Source: Candidatus Methylacidiphilales bacterium (GTDB lineage: Bacteria > Pseudomonadota > Gammaproteobacteria > JASGCS01). Taken from it: 64,000 nt of DNA. Positions 47,183 to 55,102 of the stretch are shown here, one piece after another; the first letter of the stretch is position 1, and the number at the start of each line of letters is the position of its first letter. Below the pieces are notes generated by a model. It did not search any database, had not been told where the DNA came from, and saw nothing but the letters and a program-made list of their open reading frames with translations. The translations under genes were made by a program, and so were the position numbers. The stretch spans positions 85,515 to 149,514 of the forward strand of contig JASGCS010000001.1 of assembly GCA_030054035.1 (NCBI GenBank), given 5' to 3'.

Positions 47183-47432
47183 AATTGCTAGTGATTTATC
47201 TAAAGAATTTGGAATGAGTGTTTCTGAAACCAGTAAACTAGTCGACTCTTTTTTTATTAGTATAAAAAATATCCTTATTATTGATGGGGCTGTTAAAATA
47301 AATAAATTTTTTAAATGCACTATCCGAGTTAAATCGCCACGTATTGGGATTGATTTTAAAAATAGAAAAAAAATAATAATTAATTCACGTAAAGTAGTTG
47401 CGGTAAAATTTAGTAAACTCTTTAAGTTATGA
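47160..47432 (+). CDS. ihfA: Integration host factor alpha-like protein, divergent
   Basis: A 90-residue HU/IHF-fold protein at the normal ihfA position between pheT and merR. It aligns to E. coli IHF alpha without gaps, but hallmark residues are changed: the GFGNF core is KFFKC, and the arm-tip RPGRNPKTG is RIGIDFKNR, so the intercalating proline (E. coli Pro65) is Phe66. RKVV near the C-terminus is retained. It may bend DNA differently. It overlaps the merR-type gene by 4 bases. Confidence 0.85.
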   Translation: MQTITKYKIASDLSKEFGMSVSETSKLVDSFFISIKNILIIDGAVKINKFFKCTIRVKSPRIGIDFKNRKKIIINSRKVVAVKFSKLFKL

Positions 47433-47782
47433 GCGTACTTAATAAATCTCTGCCTTTAAAAAAATTTTTTAGTATAGGCGAGGTTTCAAAAATCTGCAAT
47501 ATTAAGCCTTACGTCCTACGATATTGGGAAAAAGAGTTTGATGATTTACGCCCATTAAAAAGAAGAGGGAATAGAAGATTTTATCAACGAAGTGAAGTTC
47601 TGCTCATATTTAAAATTCAAAAACTTTTACATGAGCAAGGTTTTACAATTCATGGGGCAAGGCAATTTTTAGCTAACTCTACCAAAATATCACAGCTAGA
47701 TCAAAATGAAATCACTAAAATGATTGTCGCTGATTTATCAGACTTAAAATTAATATTGTCTCAAGAAAAAAGCGGAGCGTAG
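47429..47782 (+). CDS. MerR-family transcriptional regulator
   Basis: A 117-residue protein with a MerR winged helix (about 13-82: [20 protein letters not shown], then [13 protein letters not shown]) and a short helical tail without cysteines for metal or redox sensing. Such short MerR proteins commonly follow ihfA in Gamma- and Betaproteobacteria, and their targets are unknown. The last two sense codons and the stop codon lie inside tRNA-Pro. Confidence 0.92.
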   Translation: MSVLNKSLPLKKFFSIGEVSKICNIKPYVLRYWEKEFDDLRPLKRRGNRRFYQRSEVLLIFKIQKLLHEQGFTIHGARQFLANSTKISQLDQNEITKMIVADLSDLKLILSQEKSGA

Positions 47783-47849
47783 CGCAGCCTGGTAGCGCAC
47801 CACAATGGGGTTGTGGTGGTCGGAGGTTCAAATCCTCTCGCTCCGACCA
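47773..47849 (+). tRNA. tRNA-Pro (anticodon GGG)
   Basis: A 77-base cloverleaf with encoded CCA: acceptor CGGAGCG/CGCTCCG, D arm GCGC/GCGC, anticodon stem CCACA/TGTGG with loop ATGGGGT (GGG), T loop TTCAAAT. Its first 10 bases overlap the end of the merR-type coding sequence. Confidence 0.96.
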
Positions 47850-47888
47850 TGTAGTTTGTTATTTACTCAATAGTATAATAGCTAATCT

Positions 47889-47965
47889 GCGCCCGTAGCT
47901 CAGTTGGATAGAGCATCTGGCTTCGAACCAGAGGGCCGGGAGTTCGAGTCTCTCCGGGCGCACCA
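47889..47965 (+). tRNA. tRNA-Arg (anticodon TCG)
   Basis: A 77-base cloverleaf with encoded CCA: acceptor GCGCCCG/CGGGCGC, D arm GCTC/GAGC, anticodon stem TCTGG/CCAGA with loop CTTCGAA (TCG), T loop TTCGAGT. It lies 39 bases after tRNA-Pro and 9 bases before rsmA. Confidence 0.95.
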
Positions 47966-47974
47966 ATTTGCCTT

Positions 47975-48775
47975 ATGTATAAGAATAATTCAAACAAAAA
48001 ACTTTCCCAATACTTTTTAGTTGATCAGTTAAAAAGTATTTTACTAGCCCAATTAATATATAATTCACACCCAAAAAGTGCCACGGTAGTTGAGATTGGT
48101 CCTGGCAGGGGCTCCTTGACTAAAGAATTATTAGCTCTTGGGTTAACAATTCATGCAGTTGAAATTGATCCAATAATGTGTACATTTTTGCGTAATACGT
48201 ATTCAAATTATATACAGGCTAATAAATTAATAATACACCAAGAAGACTTTTTACGATTTGATATTATGGAATATTCAAAAAATAATTACGATCTTACTGT
48301 GGTAGGTAATATTCCATACCATATTTCAACAGATATACTTAGTAAACTTGTTGATTTAAATATCCATATTGAAAATGTATTTTTACTTGTTCAAAAAGAA
48401 TATGCTGATAGACTGGTGGCGTCACATTCCACAAAACAATATGGCAGGCTAACAATATTTGCGCAATTAATATTTTCAATTAATATATTAACTGAAATAT
48501 CTAGAAATTCATTTAAGCCTATCCCAAAAGTAGACTCTTGTTTTATTCAATTAAAAAATAATCGAAACACCCTATCCCCTGAGATATTGTTAAAATTAAA
48601 ATATATTACAAGTATTTTTTTTAGGCACAGAAGAAAAATGCTCAAACATGTACTAAGACAATATAATATTAAAACAACTCACGTAATTGAAAACATTCGA
48701 GCTGAAGAAATTTCACCAAAACAATTTTTAGATCTTTGCAAAACTCTAGATTTTAATCTTCCTTGTACTTTTTGA
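47975..48775 (+). CDS. rsmA: 16S rRNA (adenine-1518/1519-N6) dimethyltransferase RsmA/KsgA
   Basis: A 266-residue SAM-dependent methyltransferase. Motifs: KLSQYFLVD at the start (usual 'GQNFL'), VEIGPGRGSLTKELL (SAM site), VVGNIPYHISTDIL (the NIPY catalytic motif) and FKPIPKVDSCFI. It starts right after tRNA-Arg. The 3' end overlaps the ABC permease gene on the other strand by 23 bases. Confidence 0.95.
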   Translation: MYKNNSNKKLSQYFLVDQLKSILLAQLIYNSHPKSATVVEIGPGRGSLTKELLALGLTIHAVEIDPIMCTFLRNTYSNYIQANKLIIHQEDFLRFDIMEYSKNNYDLTVVGNIPYHISTDILSKLVDLNIHIENVFLLVQKEYADRLVASHSTKQYGRLTIFAQLIFSINILTEISRNSFKPIPKVDSCFIQLKNNRNTLSPEILLKLKYITSIFFRHRRKMLKHVLRQYNIKTTHVIENIRAEEISPKQFLDLCKTLDFNLPCTF

Positions 48776-49853
48776 AAATAGTGAACGTGACATATAATGA
48801 CAACAAAGAAAGAATAAAGAGTTTAAGTAATGGCAACATGGCATCTGTAATGCCATATGATTTTATCAACACTCCTTTTACAATCTGAATAAAATGTGTA
48901 AGTGGGTTAAGGTACGCAACACATCTTAAAATAAAAGGCATATTTTCAATAGGGGATAGGTAACCTGATAAAATTACCATAGGTGACAGAATACTAAAAA
49001 TTCCTAAAAAAGCTTGCTGTTGGGTATTGGAAATTGATGAAATAAATAATCCAATACCAACTACCGACAATCCGAATAGAATAAAACCTATATATAACAC
49101 TGTAATTGAACCAGTAAGCGGTAATCGAAAAAAGACTATAGAGATACCTAAAACTAAAGTTCCTTGAAATAAAGCAATTAGTAAACCTGGGATTAATTTT
49201 CCAAACATAATAACCCAAACTTCAAGTGGAGAAACCAATAACTGATCAAATGTTCCCTCTTCTTTTTCTCTTGCAATTGATAATCCTGTAACCATTAAAC
49301 AACCTATAGATGCAATAATTGCAATTAGACTTGGCATTAGGTGCCAAAGAAATTCTAGATTTGGGTTAAAGAAATTGGTTACTGTTATTTCTTGCGATTT
49401 ATTGTTTAATGATATTTCTTGTGCGTACTGGAAAATAATTTTATGGATGTATGCATTTAGAATTTGAGCACTGTTAGATTTTCTTCCATCAAGTATTAAT
49501 TGGATGTTTGAATTCCTATTAAGTTCTAATTGAGACGAGAAGTTGCTTGGAATTTTTATCCCAAGGATAGTTTCTTGATTCACAATTGAGCGTTCGAATT
49601 CTCTGTCAGAATGAGTAACTTGAACTGAGCTAATTGCTTGAAGCGCTGAGACTCTTTGAAGTAATTCGAGACTATGTTTGCCATTATCTTGATTAAAAAC
49701 CACAATTTGCATATTTTTTACTTCTAACGTTGCTGCAAAGGGGAAGATAAGAGTTTGAAGTATCACAGGAAGGATGAGTATTTGTTTGCCTTGTGGTGAA
49801 TTTAAAAATGACAAGAGTTCTTTAATAATCAATGTTTTTAATCGTTGTAACAT
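48753..49853 (-). CDS. ABC-2 type permease (YbhR-like)
   Basis: A 366-residue membrane protein with one N-terminal helix, a periplasmic domain (about 50-175) and five C-terminal helices; AREKEEGTFDQLLVSPLEVW is the ABC-2 signature. With the next permease gene and the double ATPase it forms an exporter of the YbhG-YbhF-YbhS-YbhR type (drug or cation export). It is the last gene of this four-gene operon. Confidence 0.88.
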   Translation of the reverse strand: MLQRLKTLIIKELLSFLNSPQGKQILILPVILQTLIFPFAATLEVKNMQIVVFNQDNGKHSLELLQRVSALQAISSVQVTHSDREFERSIVNQETILGIKIPSNFSSQLELNRNSNIQLILDGRKSNSAQILNAYIHKIIFQYAQEISLNNKSQEITVTNFFNPNLEFLWHLMPSLIAIIASIGCLMVTGLSIAREKEEGTFDQLLVSPLEVWVIMFGKLIPGLLIALFQGTLVLGISIVFFRLPLTGSITVLYIGFILFGLSVVGIGLFISSISNTQQQAFLGIFSILSPMVILSGYLSPIENMPFILRCVAYLNPLTHFIQIVKGVLIKSYGITDAMLPLLKLFILSLLSLYVTFTIFKKYKED

Positions 49854-49865
49854 ACTTTATATTTT

Positions 49866-51005
49866 CTATTCTAATGTATTACGTGACTTTTTAAATAAAA
49901 TAAATACCCAAACGAAAGAGTATAAAAAAAGAATGATAAAATTGTATAGCATTATTTTAAAAATAAATCCTGCTTGAAAGATATTTTGCAGGCTGTTCAC
50001 ATAAAATGTGGCAGGATAAATTAGTGAGATCGCTTTTATTATCCATGGCATACTTTGAGTTTCAAATATAAAACCAGATAGCATAATAGCGGGTAAAAAA
50101 GCAGTAGTAAGTGAAATTTGAGCTGCATTAAATTGATTTTTTGTTGCGGTAGAAATAAATAAACCAATTGATAATGAGGTGACTAAAAATAAAGTTGAGA
50201 AAATAAACAATAAAAAGAAAGATCCATGCATCGGTATCTTCATTATAAAAACTGTAACAAGCACACAGCTAATCAGCGAGGCAATTCCTAATAAGTAGTA
50301 AGGTATAAATTTAGATAGTAAAAACTCTTCAAGCGTTAATGGTGATGATAGCAAGGATTCCATAGTGCCACGTTCCCATTCTCGAGCGATCACTAATGAT
50401 GATAAAAGACTGCCAATAATTGTCATAATAATTGCGATAGAACCAGGTATTAAAAAATTGCTACTTTTTGCAGATGGGTTAAACCAATATCTAGGTAGTA
50501 TGTTGATGTACGTTTGCTTATTATCGTGAATGCGGTAAATTTCATTTTGCATCCACTGTGTCCACACACCTTGAATTGTGGCTTCAATAAAGACAGCTGT
50601 ATTTGGATCACTCCCATCTTGAATAACTTGAATTGGGTTACTATTTTCTTTTGAAGCTAGTAATTTTGAAAAATTAGAAGGTATAACAATTATTCCATGT
50701 ATCGTACCTCGAGCTAAAAGATCTTGAAGATGGTTCCTGCTGTTTCCAAAAGTGGTCTCAAAAGATGGATTATGTGAGATTGATTGTGCAAGAGACTGAC
50801 CGTGAGGGCCGGTATCTTGCACTAATAGCCCAATAGAAACTCTCTGACTATCTAAATTTATTCCATATCCAAATAAAAACAATAATATTGCAGGTAACAG
50901 AAATGCAATTACAATACTACTTGGATCTCTAATAATTTGGAATAATTCTTTTTTGCATAAAGCAAGTACCTTCCTATGCTGTATTTTTTTTATCATCTTC
51001 TTCAA
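49866..51005 (-). CDS. ABC-2 type permease (YbhS-like)
   Basis: A 379-residue membrane protein with the same layout as its neighbour: helix 1 (about 29-50, ending LFGYGINLD), a periplasmic domain, and five helices after AREWERGTMESLLSSPLT. It overlaps the ATPase gene by 32 bases and is 12 bases from the second permease. The two permeases probably pair as a heterodimer. Confidence 0.88.
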   Translation of the reverse strand: MKKMIKKIQHRKVLALCKKELFQIIRDPSSIVIAFLLPAILLFLFGYGINLDSQRVSIGLLVQDTGPHGQSLAQSISHNPSFETTFGNSRNHLQDLLARGTIHGIIVIPSNFSKLLASKENSNPIQVIQDGSDPNTAVFIEATIQGVWTQWMQNEIYRIHDNKQTYINILPRYWFNPSAKSSNFLIPGSIAIIMTIIGSLLSSLVIAREWERGTMESLLSSPLTLEEFLLSKFIPYYLLGIASLISCVLVTVFIMKIPMHGSFFLLFIFSTLFLVTSLSIGLFISTATKNQFNAAQISLTTAFLPAIMLSGFIFETQSMPWIIKAISLIYPATFYVNSLQNIFQAGFIFKIMLYNFIILFLYSFVWVFILFKKSRNTLE

Positions 51006-52719
51006 TTAAATGTATAAACGCCTCTTCCATGGTTGGCAAGTAACCTGTTTTTTTACAAATATTTTGTTTTAACGCATCAGGAGTATCTTCAGCTATTAGT
51101 TTGCCTCTGTAAACTAATCCTATCTTGTCGCAAAATTCAGCTTCTTCCATGAAGTGTGTCGTTACAATAATTGTCACACCTTTAATTACCAAGCCATTTA
51201 TATGTGTCCAAAATTCTTTTCTTGTAATTGGATCTACTCCTGATGTAGGCTCATCTAGAAATAAAATTTCAGGTTGATGCATTACAGCGCAACTTAGTGC
51301 CAGTCTTTGCTTATAGCCCAATGATAGCAGTGAGCAAGACGTGTTTAGGAATTGCCCAAGGTGAAATAAATCAATCATTTGATTTATTTTGTTTACTTGT
51401 TCACTACCAGAAATACCATAAATTCCAGAAAAAAACTTCAAATTTTGCATAACCGTAAGCGAAGTATAGAGTGAAAACTTTTGTGCCATATAGCCAAAAC
51501 GTTGTCTAATCTCACTTCCACTCGTAGCAAATTTTTGACCAAATAAAGTTGAGTACCCTGAGTCAGGGGGTAGCAAACCACAAAGCATTTTAAATGTCGT
51601 TGATTTTCCTGCACCATTAGGACCGAGTAACCCATAAATTGTTCCTGGTTGAACTGAAAAACTTATAGAGTCTACTGCGATAAAATCACCAAACTTTTTA
51701 AACAGCGAATCGGCAATAAGAATATTTTGCGAGGTAGTAATTATTGTTTTGGTGGTTTGGGCAAGAGGGGATTCTCTTAAAGTTACTCCTCCTAACGAGT
51801 CTAAAAAAATATCTTCAAATCTAGGCGGTGTTTTAATGAATTCAACAGTGCAGGGGATAACTTTTCGTATTGCGTTTAAACATGGTTGGCTACCCTCGCT
51901 TTCATTTTTTGAGACCAATATACGTATTCCATTACCTTGAATTAATACGTCCATGATACCTTTAATTTTTATAACTTCTTTTAATGCTAGTCGTAGATTG
52001 AGATTATTTCCCGTGATGATAAAGGTTCTGTTTGATAAAGTTGACAGTAACTTTTCAGGATTGCCTTTTGATATTAATTTTCCTTCATTTAACAATATAA
52101 CTTCGCCACATTTTTCGGCTTCGTCCAAGTACGCAGTACTCCATAATACTGTCATACCATTTTGTGATAAATGAGTAACCATTTTCCAAAGTTCTCTTCT
52201 TGAAATTGGATCTACGCCAACACTAGGTTCGTCTAAAAGTAGCACTTTGGGATCTCCTAGTAAAGCACAGGCTAATCCGAGTTTTTGTTTCATCCCTCCA
52301 GACAGTTTTCCAGCTAATCTTTTTGTAAAAGGAGCAAGGTTGGTTATTTCTAAAAGCTCATTAAATTTTTTTGTTTTATACTTAGTTTCAACCAATCTTA
52401 ATTCAGCGTGTAATTCTAAATTTTCAATTACAGATAAATCTTCATATAAACCGAACCGTTGCGGCATATAGCCAACGTTTTTATGCACATAGTCAATTTC
52501 TTTTGACGGATCAATGCCATTAATAAGAATTTCACCATGTGTAGGTTTAAGTAGACCAACACATATTCTCATAAAAGTAGTTTTTCCTGCACCATCAGGA
52601 CCTACAATTCCCGTAATAGTACCATGTTTAATTTGTAAAGTTAAACTGTCAAGTGCTAAAACTGGACTTAACGGAAATCTCTTTGAAACTTGACGAGCAA
52701 TCAAAGCGTGCTCTGACAT
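50974..52719 (-). CDS. ABC transporter ATPase with two fused nucleotide-binding domains (YbhF-like)
   Basis: A 581-residue cytoplasmic protein. NBD1 (about 5-235): Walker A GPDGAGKTT, signature LSGGMKQKLGL, Walker B VLLLDEPSVGVD. NBD2 (about 330-560): GPNGAGKSTTFKM, signature LSLGYKQRLAL, Walker B ILFLDEPTSGVD. The altered second signature is also usual for this family. It powers the two permeases encoded downstream. Confidence 0.93.
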   Translation of the reverse strand: MSEHALIARQVSKRFPLSPVLALDSLTLQIKHGTITGIVGPDGAGKTTFMRICVGLLKPTHGEILINGIDPSKEIDYVHKNVGYMPQRFGLYEDLSVIENLELHAELRLVETKYKTKKFNELLEITNLAPFTKRLAGKLSGGMKQKLGLACALLGDPKVLLLDEPSVGVDPISRRELWKMVTHLSQNGMTVLWSTAYLDEAEKCGEVILLNEGKLISKGNPEKLLSTLSNRTFIITGNNLNLRLALKEVIKIKGIMDVLIQGNGIRILVSKNESEGSQPCLNAIRKVIPCTVEFIKTPPRFEDIFLDSLGGVTLRESPLAQTTKTIITTSQNILIADSLFKKFGDFIAVDSISFSVQPGTIYGLLGPNGAGKSTTFKMLCGLLPPDSGYSTLFGQKFATSGSEIRQRFGYMAQKFSLYTSLTVMQNLKFFSGIYGISGSEQVNKINQMIDLFHLGQFLNTSCSLLSLGYKQRLALSCAVMHQPEILFLDEPTSGVDPITRKEFWTHINGLVIKGVTIIVTTHFMEEAEFCDKIGLVYRGKLIAEDTPDALKQNICKKTGYLPTMEEAFIHLIEEDDKKNTA

Positions 52720-52721
52720 AT

Positions 52722-53765
52722 TTATTTATTAATGATTATAGAAACTGGCATTCCTTGTTGTAAATGCTCACTAGGGCTGTCAATAATAACCCTGATCCTA
52801 TAGACTAATGATGTTCTTAAATCTGGTGTTTCTACTGATTTTGGTGTGAATTCTGCTTGTGGAGAAACAAATCCTATCCTGCCACCATACCTAGAGCCAC
52901 CATCAGTTAAAACTATGACTTTTTTACCAATAGGTACATTTTCAAGTTGTGGCTCAGTCACGTAAGCTCTTATCCAAATTGGGTGTTTAATTAGCAATGT
53001 AAAAACTGGAGTGCCAGCGGATATGATTGTGCCAGGTTCGCTTACTCTAGTAATTATAATTCCAGAAATGGGTGCTTTTAGCACTGTATCATCGTATTGT
53101 AACTGAGCAATGTCAAGTGCCGATTTTGCGCTACGAAGTGTTGCGTTTGATTCTTCAATTTCTTCAATTCTGAAGCCTTGCAAGATACTTTTATATTGTG
53201 CTTGGGCTAAATCTCGTGCAGCTTTAGTTTGATCTAATATAGATTTAGCGCTATCAAGGGTCTGTTGATTTGTTACCTTAGAATTAAATAATTGTAATTG
53301 CCTATTGTAATTGGCTATAGCCTCATTGTAAGCGGCTAAGCGTGATTGAAAATTAGCTTTCGCCTGATCTATATCTTCAGCTCTATTTCCTTTAAGTAAA
53401 AGGTCATTTCTTGCTTTAATTGCATCATAGTTAGCCTGTGCTTGATTAAAAGAGTATAGGTATGGTGTGCTGTCTAAACTACCAAGTATTGCGTTTTTTT
53501 CAACAAAAGTACCTTCCTCTACTAATAATTCTGAAATTCTACCCCCAACTCTAAAAGAAACATTAACGCTCCTAATATCAACATTTCCATAAATAACAAT
53601 ACGGTTATATTGGTACCAAGAATAAAAAAGGTAAAGTAATAGAATAATAGATAGAATAAAAAATGATATTTTTACAAATTTTTGGTTTTGTTTTGTAAGT
53701 GAATAAAACCAATTTAAAACTTGGTTATATCTATCTAGGAAAATTAACTTTATATTTTTATTCAT
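52722..53765 (-). CDS. HlyD-type membrane fusion protein (YbhG-like)
   Basis: A 347-residue protein with an N-terminal membrane anchor (about 32-50), a biotinyl-lipoyl-like half (YGNVDIRSVNVSFRVGGRI), a long alpha-helical hairpin (about 105-215) and the second half with LKAPISGIIITRVSEPGT. It bridges the inner-membrane ABC transporter to the outer membrane. It is first in the operon, 2 bases from the ATPase gene, and divergent from the oxidoreductase gene with 35 bases between them. Confidence 0.9.
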   Translation of the reverse strand: MNKNIKLIFLDRYNQVLNWFYSLTKQNQKFVKISFFILSIILLLYLFYSWYQYNRIVIYGNVDIRSVNVSFRVGGRISELLVEEGTFVEKNAILGSLDSTPYLYSFNQAQANYDAIKARNDLLLKGNRAEDIDQAKANFQSRLAAYNEAIANYNRQLQLFNSKVTNQQTLDSAKSILDQTKAARDLAQAQYKSILQGFRIEEIEESNATLRSAKSALDIAQLQYDDTVLKAPISGIIITRVSEPGTIISAGTPVFTLLIKHPIWIRAYVTEPQLENVPIGKKVIVLTDGGSRYGGRIGFVSPQAEFTPKSVETPDLRTSLVYRIRVIIDSPSEHLQQGMPVSIIINK

Positions 53766-53800
53766 GTTGGTATATATTATTATATCTTTACTATAAATGT

Positions 53801-54808
53801 ATGAAACAGATCCAACTTAAAAATGTACCCGAGCAATTTGCTCTACCAACGGAAAATACATTTGAATTGTGTTCAGTGCCTGTCCCAAATATTGCACAAG
53901 GTGAGTGTCTTGTGAAAGTACTTGCACTTTCTGTAGCGCCTGTCCAATTACGATTTCTAACAAATACCTCAGTCGCTTCCAATGCTATATCTATTGGCGA
54001 TTATATTCCAGGTCGTGGTGTTGGTATCGTCATTAAATCAAAAAGTAGTCGATTTTCGGTAGGAGATTTTATTCAAGGACCTTGTGGTTGGAGAGAATAC
54101 GCAACTATACAAGAAAACAACCCATTAGCAATTACTATGAATTGTAAAGACTTACCAATACGATTTGGAGTGAGTACTTTAGGAATAACTGGCATGAGCG
54201 CTCTAATTGGTCTGAATAAAATTGCAAAAATTACAAAAAAAGACACTGTTGTTATTTCCGGTGTGTTAGGTGGCGTTGGATCACAAGTAGCTCAAATTGC
54301 CCGAATTAAAAAATGCAAAAAAGTTATCGGTATCTGTGGTTCTACACTCAAGTGTGAGCTAGCTAAAAAAAGACTCAATATTGACGAAGCAATAAATTAC
54401 AATGACCCCGATTTTTTAATCAAACTTGAACAAGCTGTAGGTAATGGAGTTGATATTTTTTTTGATAATGTAGGTGGTGAAATATTAGACAATGTTTTAC
54501 TCTATATCAATAGAAAGGCAAGAATTGTAGCTTGTGGGGGTATTTCTCAGTATCTTTTAGATGATAAAAATAAATATCAATATAAGAATATTTGGAAAAT
54601 GCAGTTACATGATGCGCTATATCAATCTTTTATGATCTATGATTATGTTAAGCACTTCTACCACATGCACAGTATTTTAGCTGAGTATGTACGCGAATAT
54701 AAAATCACACCGCTAGAAGATATTAGTTATGGACTAGAATCAATAACTCATGCTATTAATGACTTGTATCTTAGAAAAAACATCGGAGCAAGAATAGTAG
54801 TACTATAA
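53801..54808 (+). CDS. Zinc-independent MDR oxidoreductase (CurA/quinone oxidoreductase-like)
   Basis: A 335-residue NADPH-dependent oxidoreductase. IPGRGVGIVIKSKSSRFSVG and GPCGWREYATIQ resemble the CurA/prostaglandin reductase subgroup; the cofactor site is VSGVLGGVGSQVAQIA, followed by FFDNVGGEILD. There are no zinc-ligand cysteines. I start at the ATG at 53801, since the upstream in-frame extension runs through the promoter region of the divergent operon. The substrate is unknown; reduction of enones or quinones is likely. Confidence 0.8.
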   Translation: MKQIQLKNVPEQFALPTENTFELCSVPVPNIAQGECLVKVLALSVAPVQLRFLTNTSVASNAISIGDYIPGRGVGIVIKSKSSRFSVGDFIQGPCGWREYATIQENNPLAITMNCKDLPIRFGVSTLGITGMSALIGLNKIAKITKKDTVVISGVLGGVGSQVAQIARIKKCKKVIGICGSTLKCELAKKRLNIDEAINYNDPDFLIKLEQAVGNGVDIFFDNVGGEILDNVLLYINRKARIVACGGISQYLLDDKNKYQYKNIWKMQLHDALYQSFMIYDYVKHFYHMHSILAEYVREYKITPLEDISYGLESITHAINDLYLRKNIGARIVVL

Positions 54809-55102
54809 AAAAGTTTAGCAATTCTTTAGCTCTGGTGTCTTTACCTTCTAATTTAACAAAAGATAAATGAGCGATTAATAGTTAAAGTTTCTTAAAAGAT
54901 ATTGTATTTAGTAGGATTAATTAAAAACACTCGAATTAACTTAGTTTTTTTAATACCACAAGGTTTATAAGGATTAGAAGTCATATAAAGGCATGAAGGT
55001 AAGAAAGTGAGGCGCACAATTAAAATCACCTTTTTTTGCACTATTGATAAATTATTTGAGACTGGCTGTCCTTTATTACTTTATTTTAAATTATAATAAA
55101 TT
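54809..55102. other. Longest intergenic region of the window, 294 bases
   Basis: Very AT-rich and free of any frame that looks coding. I see no tRNA or convincing intrinsic terminator. It ends in a TATAAT box just before purL. A short AAGGTTTATAAGGATTAG-type purine-rich stretch around 54960-54980 has no obvious partner. It may be regulatory (purine control) or the remnant of a lost gene. Confidence 0.4.
55092..55097 (+). promoter_or_regulatory. Predicted -10 element of purL
   Basis: A perfect TATAAT with only 5 bases before the GTG start of purL (55103). An in-frame stop (TAA, 55097-55099) rules out a longer protein. Transcription would begin on or next to the start codon, so the mRNA would be leaderless. 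No good -35 box is visible. Confidence 0.45.

Noticed and set aside
51300..51340. Altered second ABC signature (LSLGY) as a sign of a dead ATPase
   Set aside because: A similar non-canonical signature is normal for the second half of YbhF-type fused ATPases.
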